From NCBI GenBank assembly GCA_009691525.1, contig SICG01000007.1, positions 1 to 48,243 on the forward strand: a DNA stretch of 48,243 nt, in the 5' to 3' direction. The notes under the pieces are model-generated. The model was given only the letters and a program-made list of their open reading frames with translations, was not told where the DNA came from and ran no database searches. This DNA comes from Candidatus Latescibacterota bacterium (GTDB taxonomy: Bacteria; Latescibacterota; UBA2968; UBA8231). Position 1 is the first letter of the stretch, and each line of letters begins with the position of its first letter. This document shows, piece by piece, positions 24,385 through 31,961 of the stretch. A program made the translations under genes and the position numbers.

Positions 24385-25623
24385 ATGGAGAAAGTCAGGT
24401 TCGGTCTGGTGGGTTGCGGTGGCATGGGCACCCGGCACCTGCACGGATTGCGGGAGCTGGCCCAGACACCCTTTGGTAACGTCGAGCTGGTGGCGGTGTG
24501 CGACCTGCGTCCCCAGCATGCGGAGCTGGCAGCTGCCGAGGCCGAGCGCCTGCTGGGCCGCAGGCCGGCGGTCTATACCGACCTGGAGGCGATGCGCCAC
24601 GGCGAGCCCGACCTGGCGGCAGTGGACGTGGTGACCGATCCTTCGACCCACCACACTGTCGTCTGCCAGGCCCTAGAGCTGGGATTACACGTGGTGGTGG
24701 AGAAACCCATGGCCATCACCGTGCGGGCCTGCCGGCAGATGCTGGAGATGGCCAGGCGCAAAGGCCTGCTGCTCTCGGTGGCGGAGAATTTCCGACGCGA
24801 CCCCTCGGCCCGGCTGGTCCATCACTTGGTGGGGCAAGGGGCCATCGGCGCGCCCTATATGGGCCTCTTCCACTCGGTCAGCCCTGGAAACACCATCTTC
24901 ATCACCCCCTGGAGGCACCACAAGGAACGGGGTGGGGCGCTGCTCGACATGGGGGTACACTTCACCCACATGATCCGCTATCAGTTGGGTCAGATCGCCG
25001 AGGTCCACGCTTCGGCCAGGATCGTCGAGCCCGTGCGCGTGAAACCCAAACAGGCGGTCTGGTCCTACGAGTTCTACCGCGCCCAATACCAGGAGATGGT
25101 GGAGGAGGTCCAGGCCACGGCTGAGGACACCTCCCTGGCCATGTTCAGGATGGCGAGCGGCGCCACTGTGAGCTGGATGGTCGGTTTGGGGGGCCACGGT
25201 AGCTGCCACCGCGAACTCATCTTGGGCGATAGGGGAAGCATAGAAGGGTTTGGGACCCGCGGCGGCAGGGTCAGCCTGCAGCGGGTCGGCCAGGAGGAGG
25301 TGAGCCAGGAAGCACTCCTGGCGCAGACCCCCGATTTTGCCTTAGATCCCCTGACTGCCCACCTCTTTCCCACTGGGGTGACGGCTGGCGACTCGGCGGT
25401 GGATCTGAAATTGATCGCTTTCGAGTTACACGAACTGGCGGCGGCGATCTCGGACAAGGGCAGGGTGGAGGTGGACGCCGAGTGGGGGCTGAAGGACGTG
25501 GCGGCCCTGTACGCGATTTTCGAGTCGTCTGTGGCGGGACGCCCGGTGAGTATGGCGGAGGTGGAGAGCGGCGAGGTCTGCGCGTACCAGGCTGAGATCG
25601 ACGCAGCCTTGGGGATCGCCTAG
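24385..25623 (+). CDS. Gfo/Idh/MocA family oxidoreductase (paralogue of 16551-17795)
   Basis: 412 aa. GLVGCGGMGTRH near the N-terminus, LVAVCD, and VVEKPMAITVRACRQML carrying the EKP signature. The second half shows LDMGVHFTHMIRYQLG and ends SGEVCAYQAEIDAALGIA. It is clearly similar along its whole length to the enzyme at 16551, including VDVVTDPS and AEN-x-RRDP blocks, so the two arose by duplication. AGGAGAGG precedes the ATG by about 8 bases. Cytoplasmic sugar or cyclitol dehydrogenase, substrate unknown. Last gene of the plus-strand operon; the next gene converges with a 5-base gap. Confidence 0.9.
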   Translation: MEKVRFGLVGCGGMGTRHLHGLRELAQTPFGNVELVAVCDLRPQHAELAAAEAERLLGRRPAVYTDLEAMRHGEPDLAAVDVVTDPSTHHTVVCQALELGLHVVVEKPMAITVRACRQMLEMARRKGLLLSVAENFRRDPSARLVHHLVGQGAIGAPYMGLFHSVSPGNTIFITPWRHHKERGGALLDMGVHFTHMIRYQLGQIAEVHASARIVEPVRVKPKQAVWSYEFYRAQYQEMVEEVQATAEDTSLAMFRMASGATVSWMVGLGGHGSCHRELILGDRGSIEGFGTRGGRVSLQRVGQEEVSQEALLAQTPDFALDPLTAHLFPTGVTAGDSAVDLKLIAFELHELAAAISDKGRVEVDAEWGLKDVAALYAIFESSVAGRPVSMAEVESGEVCAYQAEIDAALGIA

Positions 25624-25628
25624 GCGGC

Positions 25629-25967
25629 TCAGGGCTTTGGCGATCTGGGGATGGTGGTCATCAGCTGGCTGTCGATCTTTTTCCAGTAGGGCGGGGCGTC
25701 GTCCCGGATGGCCTTCCATTCGGGATGGGCACGGATGTGTTTCCAGGCGGCATTGCGCTCTTCTTCGCTCTGCCAGCGGATCATCCACACCACATTGGTG
25801 GCCGTTCCCTGGGCGATCTCCGGCGGGATGGCGGTCTGATGCCAGAAACCCACCACGTCGAGCTTGAAGCGGTCGAGTAGCAGGGGGAAGGCCGTGTCGT
25901 TGGCCCACTGGAGGTACGCTTCCATCATGGCGGGGTCGATATCGTACATGCGCAGTTCGTAGATCAC
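25629..25967 (-). CDS. NIPSNAP family protein
   Basis: 112 aa from GTG, complete single NIPSNAP (dimeric alpha/beta barrel) domain: MIYELRMYDI at the start, VVGFWHQT, VVWMIRWQSEEERNAAWK and WKAIRDDAPPYWKKIDSQL. Bacterial relatives have no settled function, though the fold binds small hydrophobic ligands or catalyses oxidations. AAGG lies about 10 bases before the start. It follows the luciferase-like gene by 13 bases on the same strand, so the pair forms a two-gene operon and may share a substrate. Confidence 0.9.
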   Translation of the reverse strand: MIYELRMYDIDPAMMEAYLQWANDTAFPLLLDRFKLDVVGFWHQTAIPPEIAQGTATNVVWMIRWQSEEERNAAWKHIRAHPEWKAIRDDAPPYWKKIDSQLMTTIPRSPKP

Positions 25968-25980
25968 GGTGCCATCACCT

Positions 25981-27006
25981 TCAGGTCGAGCGGAAGCGGG
26001 GCATCACTTCCCGGGCAAAAAGCTCCAAGCCCGCAGCATCGGGGGCGTCCATGAACCAGAGCATGAAGTGGGCGATGTCCCGCTGCTGGTAGGCCTGCAA
26101 CTGGGCGGCGACCTGGTCCGGGGTGCCGATCAGGAAGGACTCGGTGAGCGAGGGCGGGAGCTGGTCGGTGCGGCCCTGGGCAAAGGCGGCGAGGTCCTCG
26201 GCTGGCGGGGAGGCGCTGCGGGTCAGGATCTGGCTCAGGCTGCGGCGCAGACCGGCCAGGTCCGGGGCGATGAGGATCTGGGTCTCGAAGCTCTTTTCGA
26301 TGTCCTTAAGACTGCGGCCCGCCCGCTGGCAGGCCGCCCCCAGGGCCTGGAGCCGGCGGTCCAGTTCGGGCAGGGAGACCGGGGTGGTGTTCCAGCCCTG
26401 GGCCCGGCGGGCGCACAGGTCGAGCATCAGGGGGTGGGCTTCTCCCAGCCACACCGGAGGGTGGGGTTGCTGCACGGGGCCGGGTTTGCACAGGGCCTGC
26501 TCCAGCTGGTAGTAGTGACCGCTAAAATCCAACGGTTTTGTGGCCTGCCACAGGGCGAGGGTCAGGTCCAGGGCCTCCTCCATGCGGGCGATCCGTTCTT
26601 CGGCTGCCTCATCCCAGGGCAAGCCATAGGCGCAATGTTCGCGGCGGTTGTTGCCGCAGTCGAAGAAGTGGATGAGCCGGCCCCCGGAAAGCTGGTCCAG
26701 GGTGGCGGTCATCTTGGCGGTCATCGAGGGGTTGCGCATGGGGTTGGAGTAGTGGATGATGCCCAGCCGGGCTTGCTCGGTGCAGCCGGCCAGGGCCGCC
26801 AGGGTGGTCCACCCTTCGAGGATGGCCTCGTCCTTGCCCAACATCAGGTGGTCGGCCACCCACAGCGAGTCGTACCCCAATACGTCGGCTTGCCTGGCCA
26901 TGGCCAGGGTGGTGAATGCATCCAATTGGGCGTAATTTGGGGTGCGGAAGAAAGGATTGCCGGGGACAGCGAAGATGGGAAGGCAAAAGCCGAATTTGAG
27001 GTGCAT
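25981..27006 (-). CDS. LLM-class (luciferase-like) flavin-dependent oxidoreductase
   Basis: 341 aa TIM-barrel enzyme. Signatures: KFGFCLPIF at strand 1, MARQADVLGYDSLWVADHLM, LAALAGCTEQARLGIIHYSNP, RNPSMTAKMTATLDQLSGGR and FFDCGNNRREHCAYGLPWDE, then SFLIGTPDQVAAQLQAYQQR near the C-terminus. These use reduced FMN or F420 to oxygenate or reduce a small molecule. GGAG lies about 8 bases before the ATG and a near-consensus promoter sits directly upstream. First gene of an operon with the NIPSNAP protein; the substrate is not readable. Confidence 0.9.
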   Translation of the reverse strand: MHLKFGFCLPIFAVPGNPFFRTPNYAQLDAFTTLAMARQADVLGYDSLWVADHLMLGKDEAILEGWTTLAALAGCTEQARLGIIHYSNPMRNPSMTAKMTATLDQLSGGRLIHFFDCGNNRREHCAYGLPWDEAAEERIARMEEALDLTLALWQATKPLDFSGHYYQLEQALCKPGPVQQPHPPVWLGEAHPLMLDLCARRAQGWNTTPVSLPELDRRLQALGAACQRAGRSLKDIEKSFETQILIAPDLAGLRRSLSQILTRSASPPAEDLAAFAQGRTDQLPPSLTESFLIGTPDQVAAQLQAYQQRDIAHFMLWFMDAPDAAGLELFAREVMPRFRST

Positions 27007-27037
27007 TTATAGTCTCCATGTTCGGGAAGTACCGTTT

Positions 27038-27066
27038 AGGATAGTACTGCCATACCTTGGTGTCAA
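27038..27066 (-). promoter_or_regulatory. Sigma70-like promoter of the LLM-NIPSNAP operon
   Basis: Minus strand: TTGACA (plus 27061-27066), exactly 17 bases, TATCCT (plus 27038-27043). The start would fall near 27031, about 25 bases before the ATG at 27006. One of the best-matching promoters in the window. Confidence 0.65.
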
Positions 27067-27130
27067 CGCCCCCTACCCCTTTCCCTGCCCAGAATTTCCC
27101 ACCGTGCCCTATGCTAAGGGGAACGAGAAG

Positions 27131-27163
27131 ATGAGTGAGATCGCTTGGGCGACCGGATCATGA
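27131..27163 (+). CDS. Possible 10-codon leader ORF coupled to the next gene
   Basis: ATG at 27131 with AAGGGG about 11 bases upstream encodes MSEIAWATGS. Its TGA overlaps the ATG of the membrane protein gene as ATGA. The downstream ATG has no good ribosome site of its own, so coupling through this short ORF would explain how it is translated. No direct evidence that it is expressed. Confidence 0.35.
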   Translation: MSEIAWATGS

Positions 27164-29586
27164 ACCAGGCGCCCTCCAGGTCTCTATGCCTGGCCCTAGC
27201 TCTGGTGTGCGGGTCGGTGATCGGTGCGGAGATCGTTTTGACCCGGCTCTTTTCTTTTTTGCTCTACTATCACTACACCTTTCTGATCCTCTCCGGGGCG
27301 ATCTGCGGCCTGGGCATCGGTGCGGTGTTGGGGGCGCGCCTTTCCAGCAGGAAAGCGCTCTGCGCGTTGGCCTTTGGCCAGGCGCTGGGGCTCTGGCTGG
27401 CCGTGACCTTTGCCGCCTGGTTGCCGCGCGCTGGGACCCTGTGGCTGCTGGGGGTGGCAGCCCTGCCCTTTGCCGTGGCCGGTGCTTTCCTTTCCCTGGT
27501 CTTCCGCACCCATGCCGGCCACAGCCAGCGGCTCTATTTCTACGACCTGAGCGGCGCGGCCCTGGCCACCCTGGTGATTATCCCCTGCGTGCAGTGGCTG
27601 GGCGGGGTGGATGCGCTGCTGGCCTGCGGGCTCTTGGCTGCCCTGGCAGGAGGGCTGGTGGCCCCGATGCGCCGCTGGGGGGCGCTGGGGGTGGGGCTCT
27701 TTTTTCTGGCCTTCCTGGCGCAGCGCGGCCTTGGGCTGGTGCAACTCGATCTGAAAGAGCTGGGGCAGGCAGCGGACAAGCCGATGTTCAAAGCGCTCAG
27801 TTCCCTGACCGAGCCGGGGAAGATAGTGCAGACCCGTTGGAGCGCCTATGCTCGCACGGACCTGGTGGACCGCACCGGTGATACCGGGTTGAACTTCTAC
27901 ACCGATGGTGGGGCCGGCTCCTATATGTTCCGCTTTGAGGGGGATTTCCGCCGGCTCTTCTTTTTGCGCCAGGAGACGGCCTTTTTCCCCTACTACTTTG
28001 CGCCCCGCGGTCGGGCCTTGATCCTGGGACCAGGAGGAGGGGCGGACGTGCTCTACGCGCTGATGACCGGCTGGGGGCAGGTCGAGGGGGTGGAGATCAA
28101 CGCCGAGGTCGTGGGTCTGGTGCGCCAGTACGGGACGTACAACGGCCACCTCTACGAGTTCAAAAACGTGGATATCCACGTGGAGGATGGCCGCCACTTT
28201 GTCGAGCGCACTGCGGGCCCCTACGAGCTGATCGCCCTGCCCTTGGTCTATTCCTCGGCGGCAGAGCTGGCTGGGTACGCCCTGCAGGAGAACTATCTGT
28301 TCACCCAGGAAGCCTACCGGCGTTACCTGGACTTGCTCACCCCCGGCGGCCGGCTGGCCCTGGTGGTACACGACCATACGCTGATGTTGAGAGCGATCAC
28401 CACCCTGGCCGTACTCTGGCAAGAGGAGGGGCGGGGGGCAGTGGAATTGCTCAGCCATCTGGTGGTGATCAACGGCACCCGCGCCGATCCCCATACCCAG
28501 GAGGCCTTTCGCCCGCTGCTTCTGGTGCAGAAAACGCCCTATACCCAGGAGCAGTTGGGGCAGCTGTTGGCCGTGGCCAAGGAGCTGGATCTCCAGCCCT
28601 TTTTCCTGCCCGGGTACCAGGAGAGAGAGGCCATTTCCTCGCTGCGATCTGCCGGGATAGGGGCGTTTATCGCTGCCCATACTAATGACCTGAGCCCGGT
28701 CACTGACGAGCGGCCTTATTTCTACGGGGTCACCACCGGATTGGATCGCAATCTCAAATACCTGTTGTGGGGCGCCTTCGCGGCAGTGCTGGTCCTGGTG
28801 GGTGCGCCGGCATGGCGCACGCCACGGGCTTTGGGGCTGAAATTCAGGCTCTTCGCCGCCTGCCTCGGAGCTGCGTACATGTTAGTGGAGATCTACCTGT
28901 TGCAGCGCTTCTCGCTCTTGCTGGGGCAGCCCCTCCTCACCCTGGCGGTCACCCTCTTCGCGCTGCTGCTGTCCAGCGCCGCCGGCAGCCTGGCAGGGAG
29001 CAGGATAAAGGCCCTAGGCACGGGTACCGGGCTCGGCCTGGCCGCGGCACTGACCGGGGTGGTTGCGCTCGGGCTGCTCTGGCTTCAGGGGGTGGTGTTG
29101 CCCATGGCGCTTCACCTGGAGACCGGGGGCAGGATCTTCGCGGGGCTGGCCCTGATCCTACCACTGGGTTTGCTGATGGGTCTGTGTTTCCCCGCGGGAT
29201 TGCGGCTGGCTGGCGCTGCCGCTCCTGGGCAGATCTCCTGGATGTGGGGGGTCAATGGCGTCAGTGCAGTGGCTGGCTCGGCCCTGGCCGTGGTAGTGGG
29301 CATGAAATGGGGCACGGAATGGGCGCTCTATTGCGGGGCTGCCGGGTATGTGCTGGCCGGCGCGGCGATGTGGGTAGGAGGGGATAAACTCTCGCTGCCT
29401 GCCCTAGTGGAGGAGTCGCTGTCGTGGAAGAAAGCAGCAGGCTTCCTCGGCGTCGCCGCCTTGTTGTGGTACGGGGTTTTTACTTTCATCGCTGAGGCGC
29501 CCGGGAGGGCGGTGCGGGCCGGCGAAGCGCGGTCCGCACCGCCCCCAGTTGTTCCAGAAATCTGGCCAGCGGCACTCCGGAAGTGA
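27160..29586 (+). CDS. Membrane protein with central spermidine synthase-like domain
   Basis: 808 aa from ATG 27160; TTG 27145 is the alternative. Three parts. Residues 1-200 form about six or seven membrane helices (LCLALALVCGSVIGAEIVL, FLILSGAICGLGIGAVLG). The middle ~270-450 is a Rossmann methyltransferase/spermidine synthase-like domain (LILGPGGGADVLYAL, VEGVEINAEVV, VDIHVEDGRHFV). The C-terminal third has another seven or so helices (LFAACLGAAYMLVEIYLLQRF, LGVAALLWYGVFTFI). Similar fused proteins occur widely and lack a proven substrate. The G-x-G nucleotide motif is intact, so aminopropyl- or methyl-transfer at the membrane is possible. An 11-bp perfect hairpin lies in the last codons. 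Confidence 0.82.
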   Translation: MNQAPSRSLCLALALVCGSVIGAEIVLTRLFSFLLYYHYTFLILSGAICGLGIGAVLGARLSSRKALCALAFGQALGLWLAVTFAAWLPRAGTLWLLGVAALPFAVAGAFLSLVFRTHAGHSQRLYFYDLSGAALATLVIIPCVQWLGGVDALLACGLLAALAGGLVAPMRRWGALGVGLFFLAFLAQRGLGLVQLDLKELGQAADKPMFKALSSLTEPGKIVQTRWSAYARTDLVDRTGDTGLNFYTDGGAGSYMFRFEGDFRRLFFLRQETAFFPYYFAPRGRALILGPGGGADVLYALMTGWGQVEGVEINAEVVGLVRQYGTYNGHLYEFKNVDIHVEDGRHFVERTAGPYELIALPLVYSSAAELAGYALQENYLFTQEAYRRYLDLLTPGGRLALVVHDHTLMLRAITTLAVLWQEEGRGAVELLSHLVVINGTRADPHTQEAFRPLLLVQKTPYTQEQLGQLLAVAKELDLQPFFLPGYQEREAISSLRSAGIGAFIAAHTNDLSPVTDERPYFYGVTTGLDRNLKYLLWGAFAAVLVLVGAPAWRTPRALGLKFRLFAACLGAAYMLVEIYLLQRFSLLLGQPLLTLAVTLFALLLSSAAGSLAGSRIKALGTGTGLGLAAALTGVVALGLLWLQGVVLPMALHLETGGRIFAGLALILPLGLLMGLCFPAGLRLAGAAAPGQISWMWGVNGVSAVAGSALAVVVGMKWGTEWALYCGAAGYVLAGAAMWVGGDKLSLPALVEESLSWKKAAGFLGVAALLWYGVFTFIAEAPGRAVRAGEARSAPPPVVPEIWPAALRK

Positions 29587-29642
29587 TTGCAGGTCCGCTC
29601 GGCTGGATGAGGATATTCACAAAACCCCCATAGAGGTCGCAG

Positions 29643-30707
29643 ATGAGCGTATTCGATAAAGTGCGTCTGACCCAGCTGGCCAAACGGGCCGGTTGTGCTG
29701 CCAAACAGCCCCCCGGCTATCTGCTGCCCCTGTTGAAAAGTCTGCCGGTCATCACCGATCCCAGGGTGCTGGTGGGCAGCGCCACCGCCGACGACGCGGC
29801 GGTGTACCAACTCAGCGACGAACTGGCGCTGGTGCTGACCACGGATTTCTTCACCCCCATCGTCGACAATCCCTACGACTTTGGGGCGGTGGCAGCGGCC
29901 AACGCGCTGAGCGATGTGTACGCCATGGGCGGCAAACCGCTCACCGCCCTGAGCATCGTCGGTTTCCCGGATGCGGCGCTGCCCCCCGAGGTGTTAGTGG
30001 AGATTCTCCGGGGTGCCACCGACAAGGCAGCTGAGGCGGGCATCGCCATTGTCGGCGGCCATACCATCAAATCCGAGGAACCGATCTTCGGCCTGGCGGT
30101 GGTCGGCACCATCCATCCCGAGCGGGTGTTGTCTAATGACCGGGCTCAGCCAGGCGATCTGCTCATCCTCACCAAACCGCTGGGCCTGGGCATCATCACC
30201 ACCGCCGCCAAAAACGGGGAGGACCGGCTGGGGGCCATCGCCGAGGCGCTGAAAATCATGACCACCCTCAACCGGGCTGCCGCCGAGGTTATTTGCCAGT
30301 TTGATACCCACGCCCTGACCGATGTCACGGGTTTCGGGCTCCTGGGGCATTTGCGCAATATGGTGGCGGCCAGCAAGGTGAGTGCCTCCATCTATTTTGA
30401 GCGAGTGCCAGTGCTGGACGCTGCCCGCGTTTATGTGAAGGAGGGCGGGGCCCCAGGGGGCACCTACGCCAACCACCGTTTCCTGGCCGACTGGGTCAGC
30501 TATGCCCCGGACCTGGATCAGGACGAAGAGCTGCTGCTCTGCGATGCCCAGACCTCGGGTGGGTTGCTGGCTGCGGTGTCGGCTGCTCAGGCTGAAGGAG
30601 CGGTGAAGGCCCTGCACGAGGCGGGGGTTGCCCACGCGGCGGTGATCGGCAGTATCAGCGACGATCCGCCGGGCCGGATCTCGGTGGTGCGCCGGGGAGA
30701 TCCCTAG
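29643..30707 (+). CDS. selD: Selenide, water dikinase (selenophosphate synthetase)
   Basis: 354 aa. Makes selenophosphate from selenide and ATP. Alignment by eye with E. coli SelD puts the catalytic pair at Cys18 and Lys21 (LTQLAKRAGCAAKQPPG); this is a Cys form, not Sec. Other conserved blocks: DDAAVYQL, LTTDFFTPIVDNPYDFGAVAAANALSDVYAMGG, IVGGHTIKSEEPIFGLAV, DVTGFGLLGHL, LLCDAQTSGGLL. AGAGG precedes the ATG. No true SelA, SelB or selenocysteine tRNA is visible here, so the product may serve selenouridine synthesis or genes elsewhere. Confidence 0.96.
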   Translation: MSVFDKVRLTQLAKRAGCAAKQPPGYLLPLLKSLPVITDPRVLVGSATADDAAVYQLSDELALVLTTDFFTPIVDNPYDFGAVAAANALSDVYAMGGKPLTALSIVGFPDAALPPEVLVEILRGATDKAAEAGIAIVGGHTIKSEEPIFGLAVVGTIHPERVLSNDRAQPGDLLILTKPLGLGIITTAAKNGEDRLGAIAEALKIMTTLNRAAAEVICQFDTHALTDVTGFGLLGHLRNMVAASKVSASIYFERVPVLDAARVYVKEGGAPGGTYANHRFLADWVSYAPDLDQDEELLLCDAQTSGGLLAAVSAAQAEGAVKALHEAGVAHAAVIGSISDDPPGRISVVRRGDP

Positions 30708-30719
30708 GGATTCTGCCGT

Positions 30720-30733
30720 GTCGGGGAGCGACC
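30720..30733 (+). repeat. 14-base repeat, copy A
   Basis: GTCGGGGAGCGACC; its reverse complement GGTCGCTCCCCGAC occurs at 41810-41823. Each has a mini-hairpin GTCG/CGAC and sits just past a stop codon. Confidence 0.5.
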
Positions 30734-30840
30734 TGCTCCGGCCTTCCCCCAGGCGCGTCCTTGCTCACTTCGCTGGATTGTGTTTTCCTGGGGCGAGGTC
30801 CGCGGGGTGCCCGCTGCAGGCGTCTCTGCAGTCCCGGATC

Positions 30841-30866
30841 CGCGACACCATATAGATGGTGTCGCG
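30841..30866 (+). repeat. ATAG-loop palindromic repeat, copy 1
   Basis: CGCGACACCAT, loop ATAG, ATGGTGTCGCG: perfect 11-bp stem. The copy at 31920 differs at two stem positions on each arm, keeping pairing, so the structure itself appears conserved. Confidence 0.75.
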
Positions 30867-30888
30867 CCCATCTCATCCCCTCCGCCCC

Positions 30889-30917
30889 CGCCACGCCCCA
30901 TACGTCGGGGCGTGGCG
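30889..30917 (+). repeat. Strong inverted repeat (hairpin)
   Basis: CGCCACGCCCC, loop ATACGTC, GGGGCGTGGCG: perfect 11-bp stem without a following T-run. One copy seen in this window. Confidence 0.6.
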
Positions 30918-31032
30918 TCCCCTCGCTCCTTAAACTACGCTTCCCTACCCCACAACCCGGCGATCCTGCCCCCGGCCTCTCCCCCAGAGACTTCCTCCGG
31001 GGCACTCCTTCGGCCCTGGCCGGTTTCCGGGG

Positions 31033-31887
31033 TCATCTCCCCGCCGCTGGCTGCGGCCACAGGGCGGGAGGCAACCCTTCCTGGGTGTGGGGAGCGCGGT
31101 TGAGGGCGTTCACGGGCCAGCACTGGCCGCCCTGGAAATGGTACTCTTTTTCCAGGCCGCAGAGCCAGGTGAAGAGTTCGGCAGCGGCGATGCCATCCAT
31201 GAACTGCTCGAAAGGCGGGCGGCCGGCGCTGAGGCGAATCCACGAAAAATCGAAGGTCGGGTCAGCCAGCCAGTCGCGGCAGGGCGGTGCGGTGCGGCAG
31301 TAGTTGTATTTGAGCAGATTGCGCACCCCGGACCCGGTACTCTTGCTGCGGCGGTGCCAGATCGAGTACACGGTGAGGAAGATGGACCCGGCTGGCGCTG
31401 CGGTACGCACGGCGTGGCGGATGTGGTCGTAATGGGTCATGTAGTTGGCTTTGCTGCGCACGAAATGAGAGCCGGGGACCACCTCGGTGGGCCCCATCTC
31501 CTCGGGGGTGTCGGTGGGATAGTAGAAGACCTGTAGGTAGTCGAGGCGGCGGTGGTACACAGAGCCGCCGTCGCGGTGCCAGTTCTGGGCCGGGGCCGGG
31601 CAAGTGTTGCGGTGGTTGGCCATCATGCCCGGCAGGCGGAAGTGGGCCCCCAGCAGGGAGCGCACGGCCCCGCCGGCCAGGGGGTTTTTCAACACTGCCT
31701 CGACGAACCAGTCCTCGGCCAGGATCTGGTCCGGCTGCGGGCCGTTGCAGTGCTCCAGGAATTCCACGGTGCGCCGGTTGATCACCTCGGGCACCACGCC
31801 CGGCAGAACCAGGTACCCGTCGCGGCAGAAGTCCAGCACCTGCTGGTCGTTCAGAGTGGGGGGACAGTCGTGGGTGGCCGGCAGCAT
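31033..31887 (-). CDS. Phytanoyl-CoA dioxygenase (PhyH) family protein, copy 2
   Basis: 284 aa Fe(II)/2-oxoglutarate oxygenase. N-terminal DGYLVLPGVVP is the usual first strand. The iron site is His104 and Asp106 (NWHRDGGS) with His178 in IWHRRSK as probable distal ligand. EVVPGSHFV and RNLLKYNYCRT complete the cupin, with Arg or Lys there likely binding 2-oxoglutarate. It is similar throughout to the upstream PhyH at 32321 (shared GGAVRSLLG, MGPTEVVPGSH), so they are duplicates. Last gene of the minus-strand operon; 74 bases separate it from the preceding small gene, filled by a hairpin and a gene remnant. Substrate unknown. Confidence 0.92.
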   Translation of the reverse strand: MLPATHDCPPTLNDQQVLDFCRDGYLVLPGVVPEVINRRTVEFLEHCNGPQPDQILAEDWFVEAVLKNPLAGGAVRSLLGAHFRLPGMMANHRNTCPAPAQNWHRDGGSVYHRRLDYLQVFYYPTDTPEEMGPTEVVPGSHFVRSKANYMTHYDHIRHAVRTAAPAGSIFLTVYSIWHRRSKSTGSGVRNLLKYNYCRTAPPCRDWLADPTFDFSWIRLSAGRPPFEQFMDGIAAAELFTWLCGLEKEYHFQGGQCWPVNALNRAPHTQEGLPPALWPQPAAGR

Positions 31888-31891
31888 GGCA

Positions 31892-31918
31892 TTACCTCTC
31901 TAGGATAAACTCACAGCC
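31892..31918 (-). pseudogene. Remnant of the 3' end of a third small PhyH-associated gene
   Basis: The minus strand reads GCEFILER then TAA five bases before the PhyH ATG. The two intact small genes end GCEFILEKW. The stretch 31899-31919 matches 31975-31995 at 19 of 21 bases. The upstream body of this copy is missing and replaced by the palindromic repeat at 31920. It looks like a deletion scar of a small-gene/PhyH unit. Confidence 0.6.
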
Positions 31919-31919
31919 C

Positions 31920-31945
31920 CGCAACGCCATATAGATGGCGTTGCG
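31920..31945 (+). repeat. ATAG-loop palindromic repeat, copy 2
   Basis: CGCAACGCCAT, loop ATAG, ATGGCGTTGCG: perfect 11-bp stem, two compensated differences from copy 1. Flanked by the 21-base imperfect direct repeats 31899-31919 and 31975-31995. Confidence 0.75.
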
Positions 31946-31961
31946 CGCCAGCAGAATCCTC

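Larger units (their letters stand above)
30708..31032 (+). other. 325-base noncoding, hairpin-rich gap
   Basis: No convincing gene on either strand; the ORFs over it are biased shadows. It holds several inverted repeats: GTCGGGGAGCGAC near 30720, CCCCAGG...CCTGGGG (about 30745-30793), the ATAG-loop hairpin at 30841 and an 11-bp hairpin at 30889. It lies between convergent selD and the PhyH operon and could act as a bidirectional terminator or hold a small RNA. Confidence 0.6.

Noticed and set aside
27196-28680. 494-aa minus-strand ORF
   Set aside because: Gln/His/Pro-rich antisense shadow of the membrane spermidine synthase-like gene.
30655-31303. ORFs across the selD downstream gap on both strands
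   Set aside because: Low-complexity Pro/Arg/Ser composition, no ribosome sites, and frames running through hairpins.
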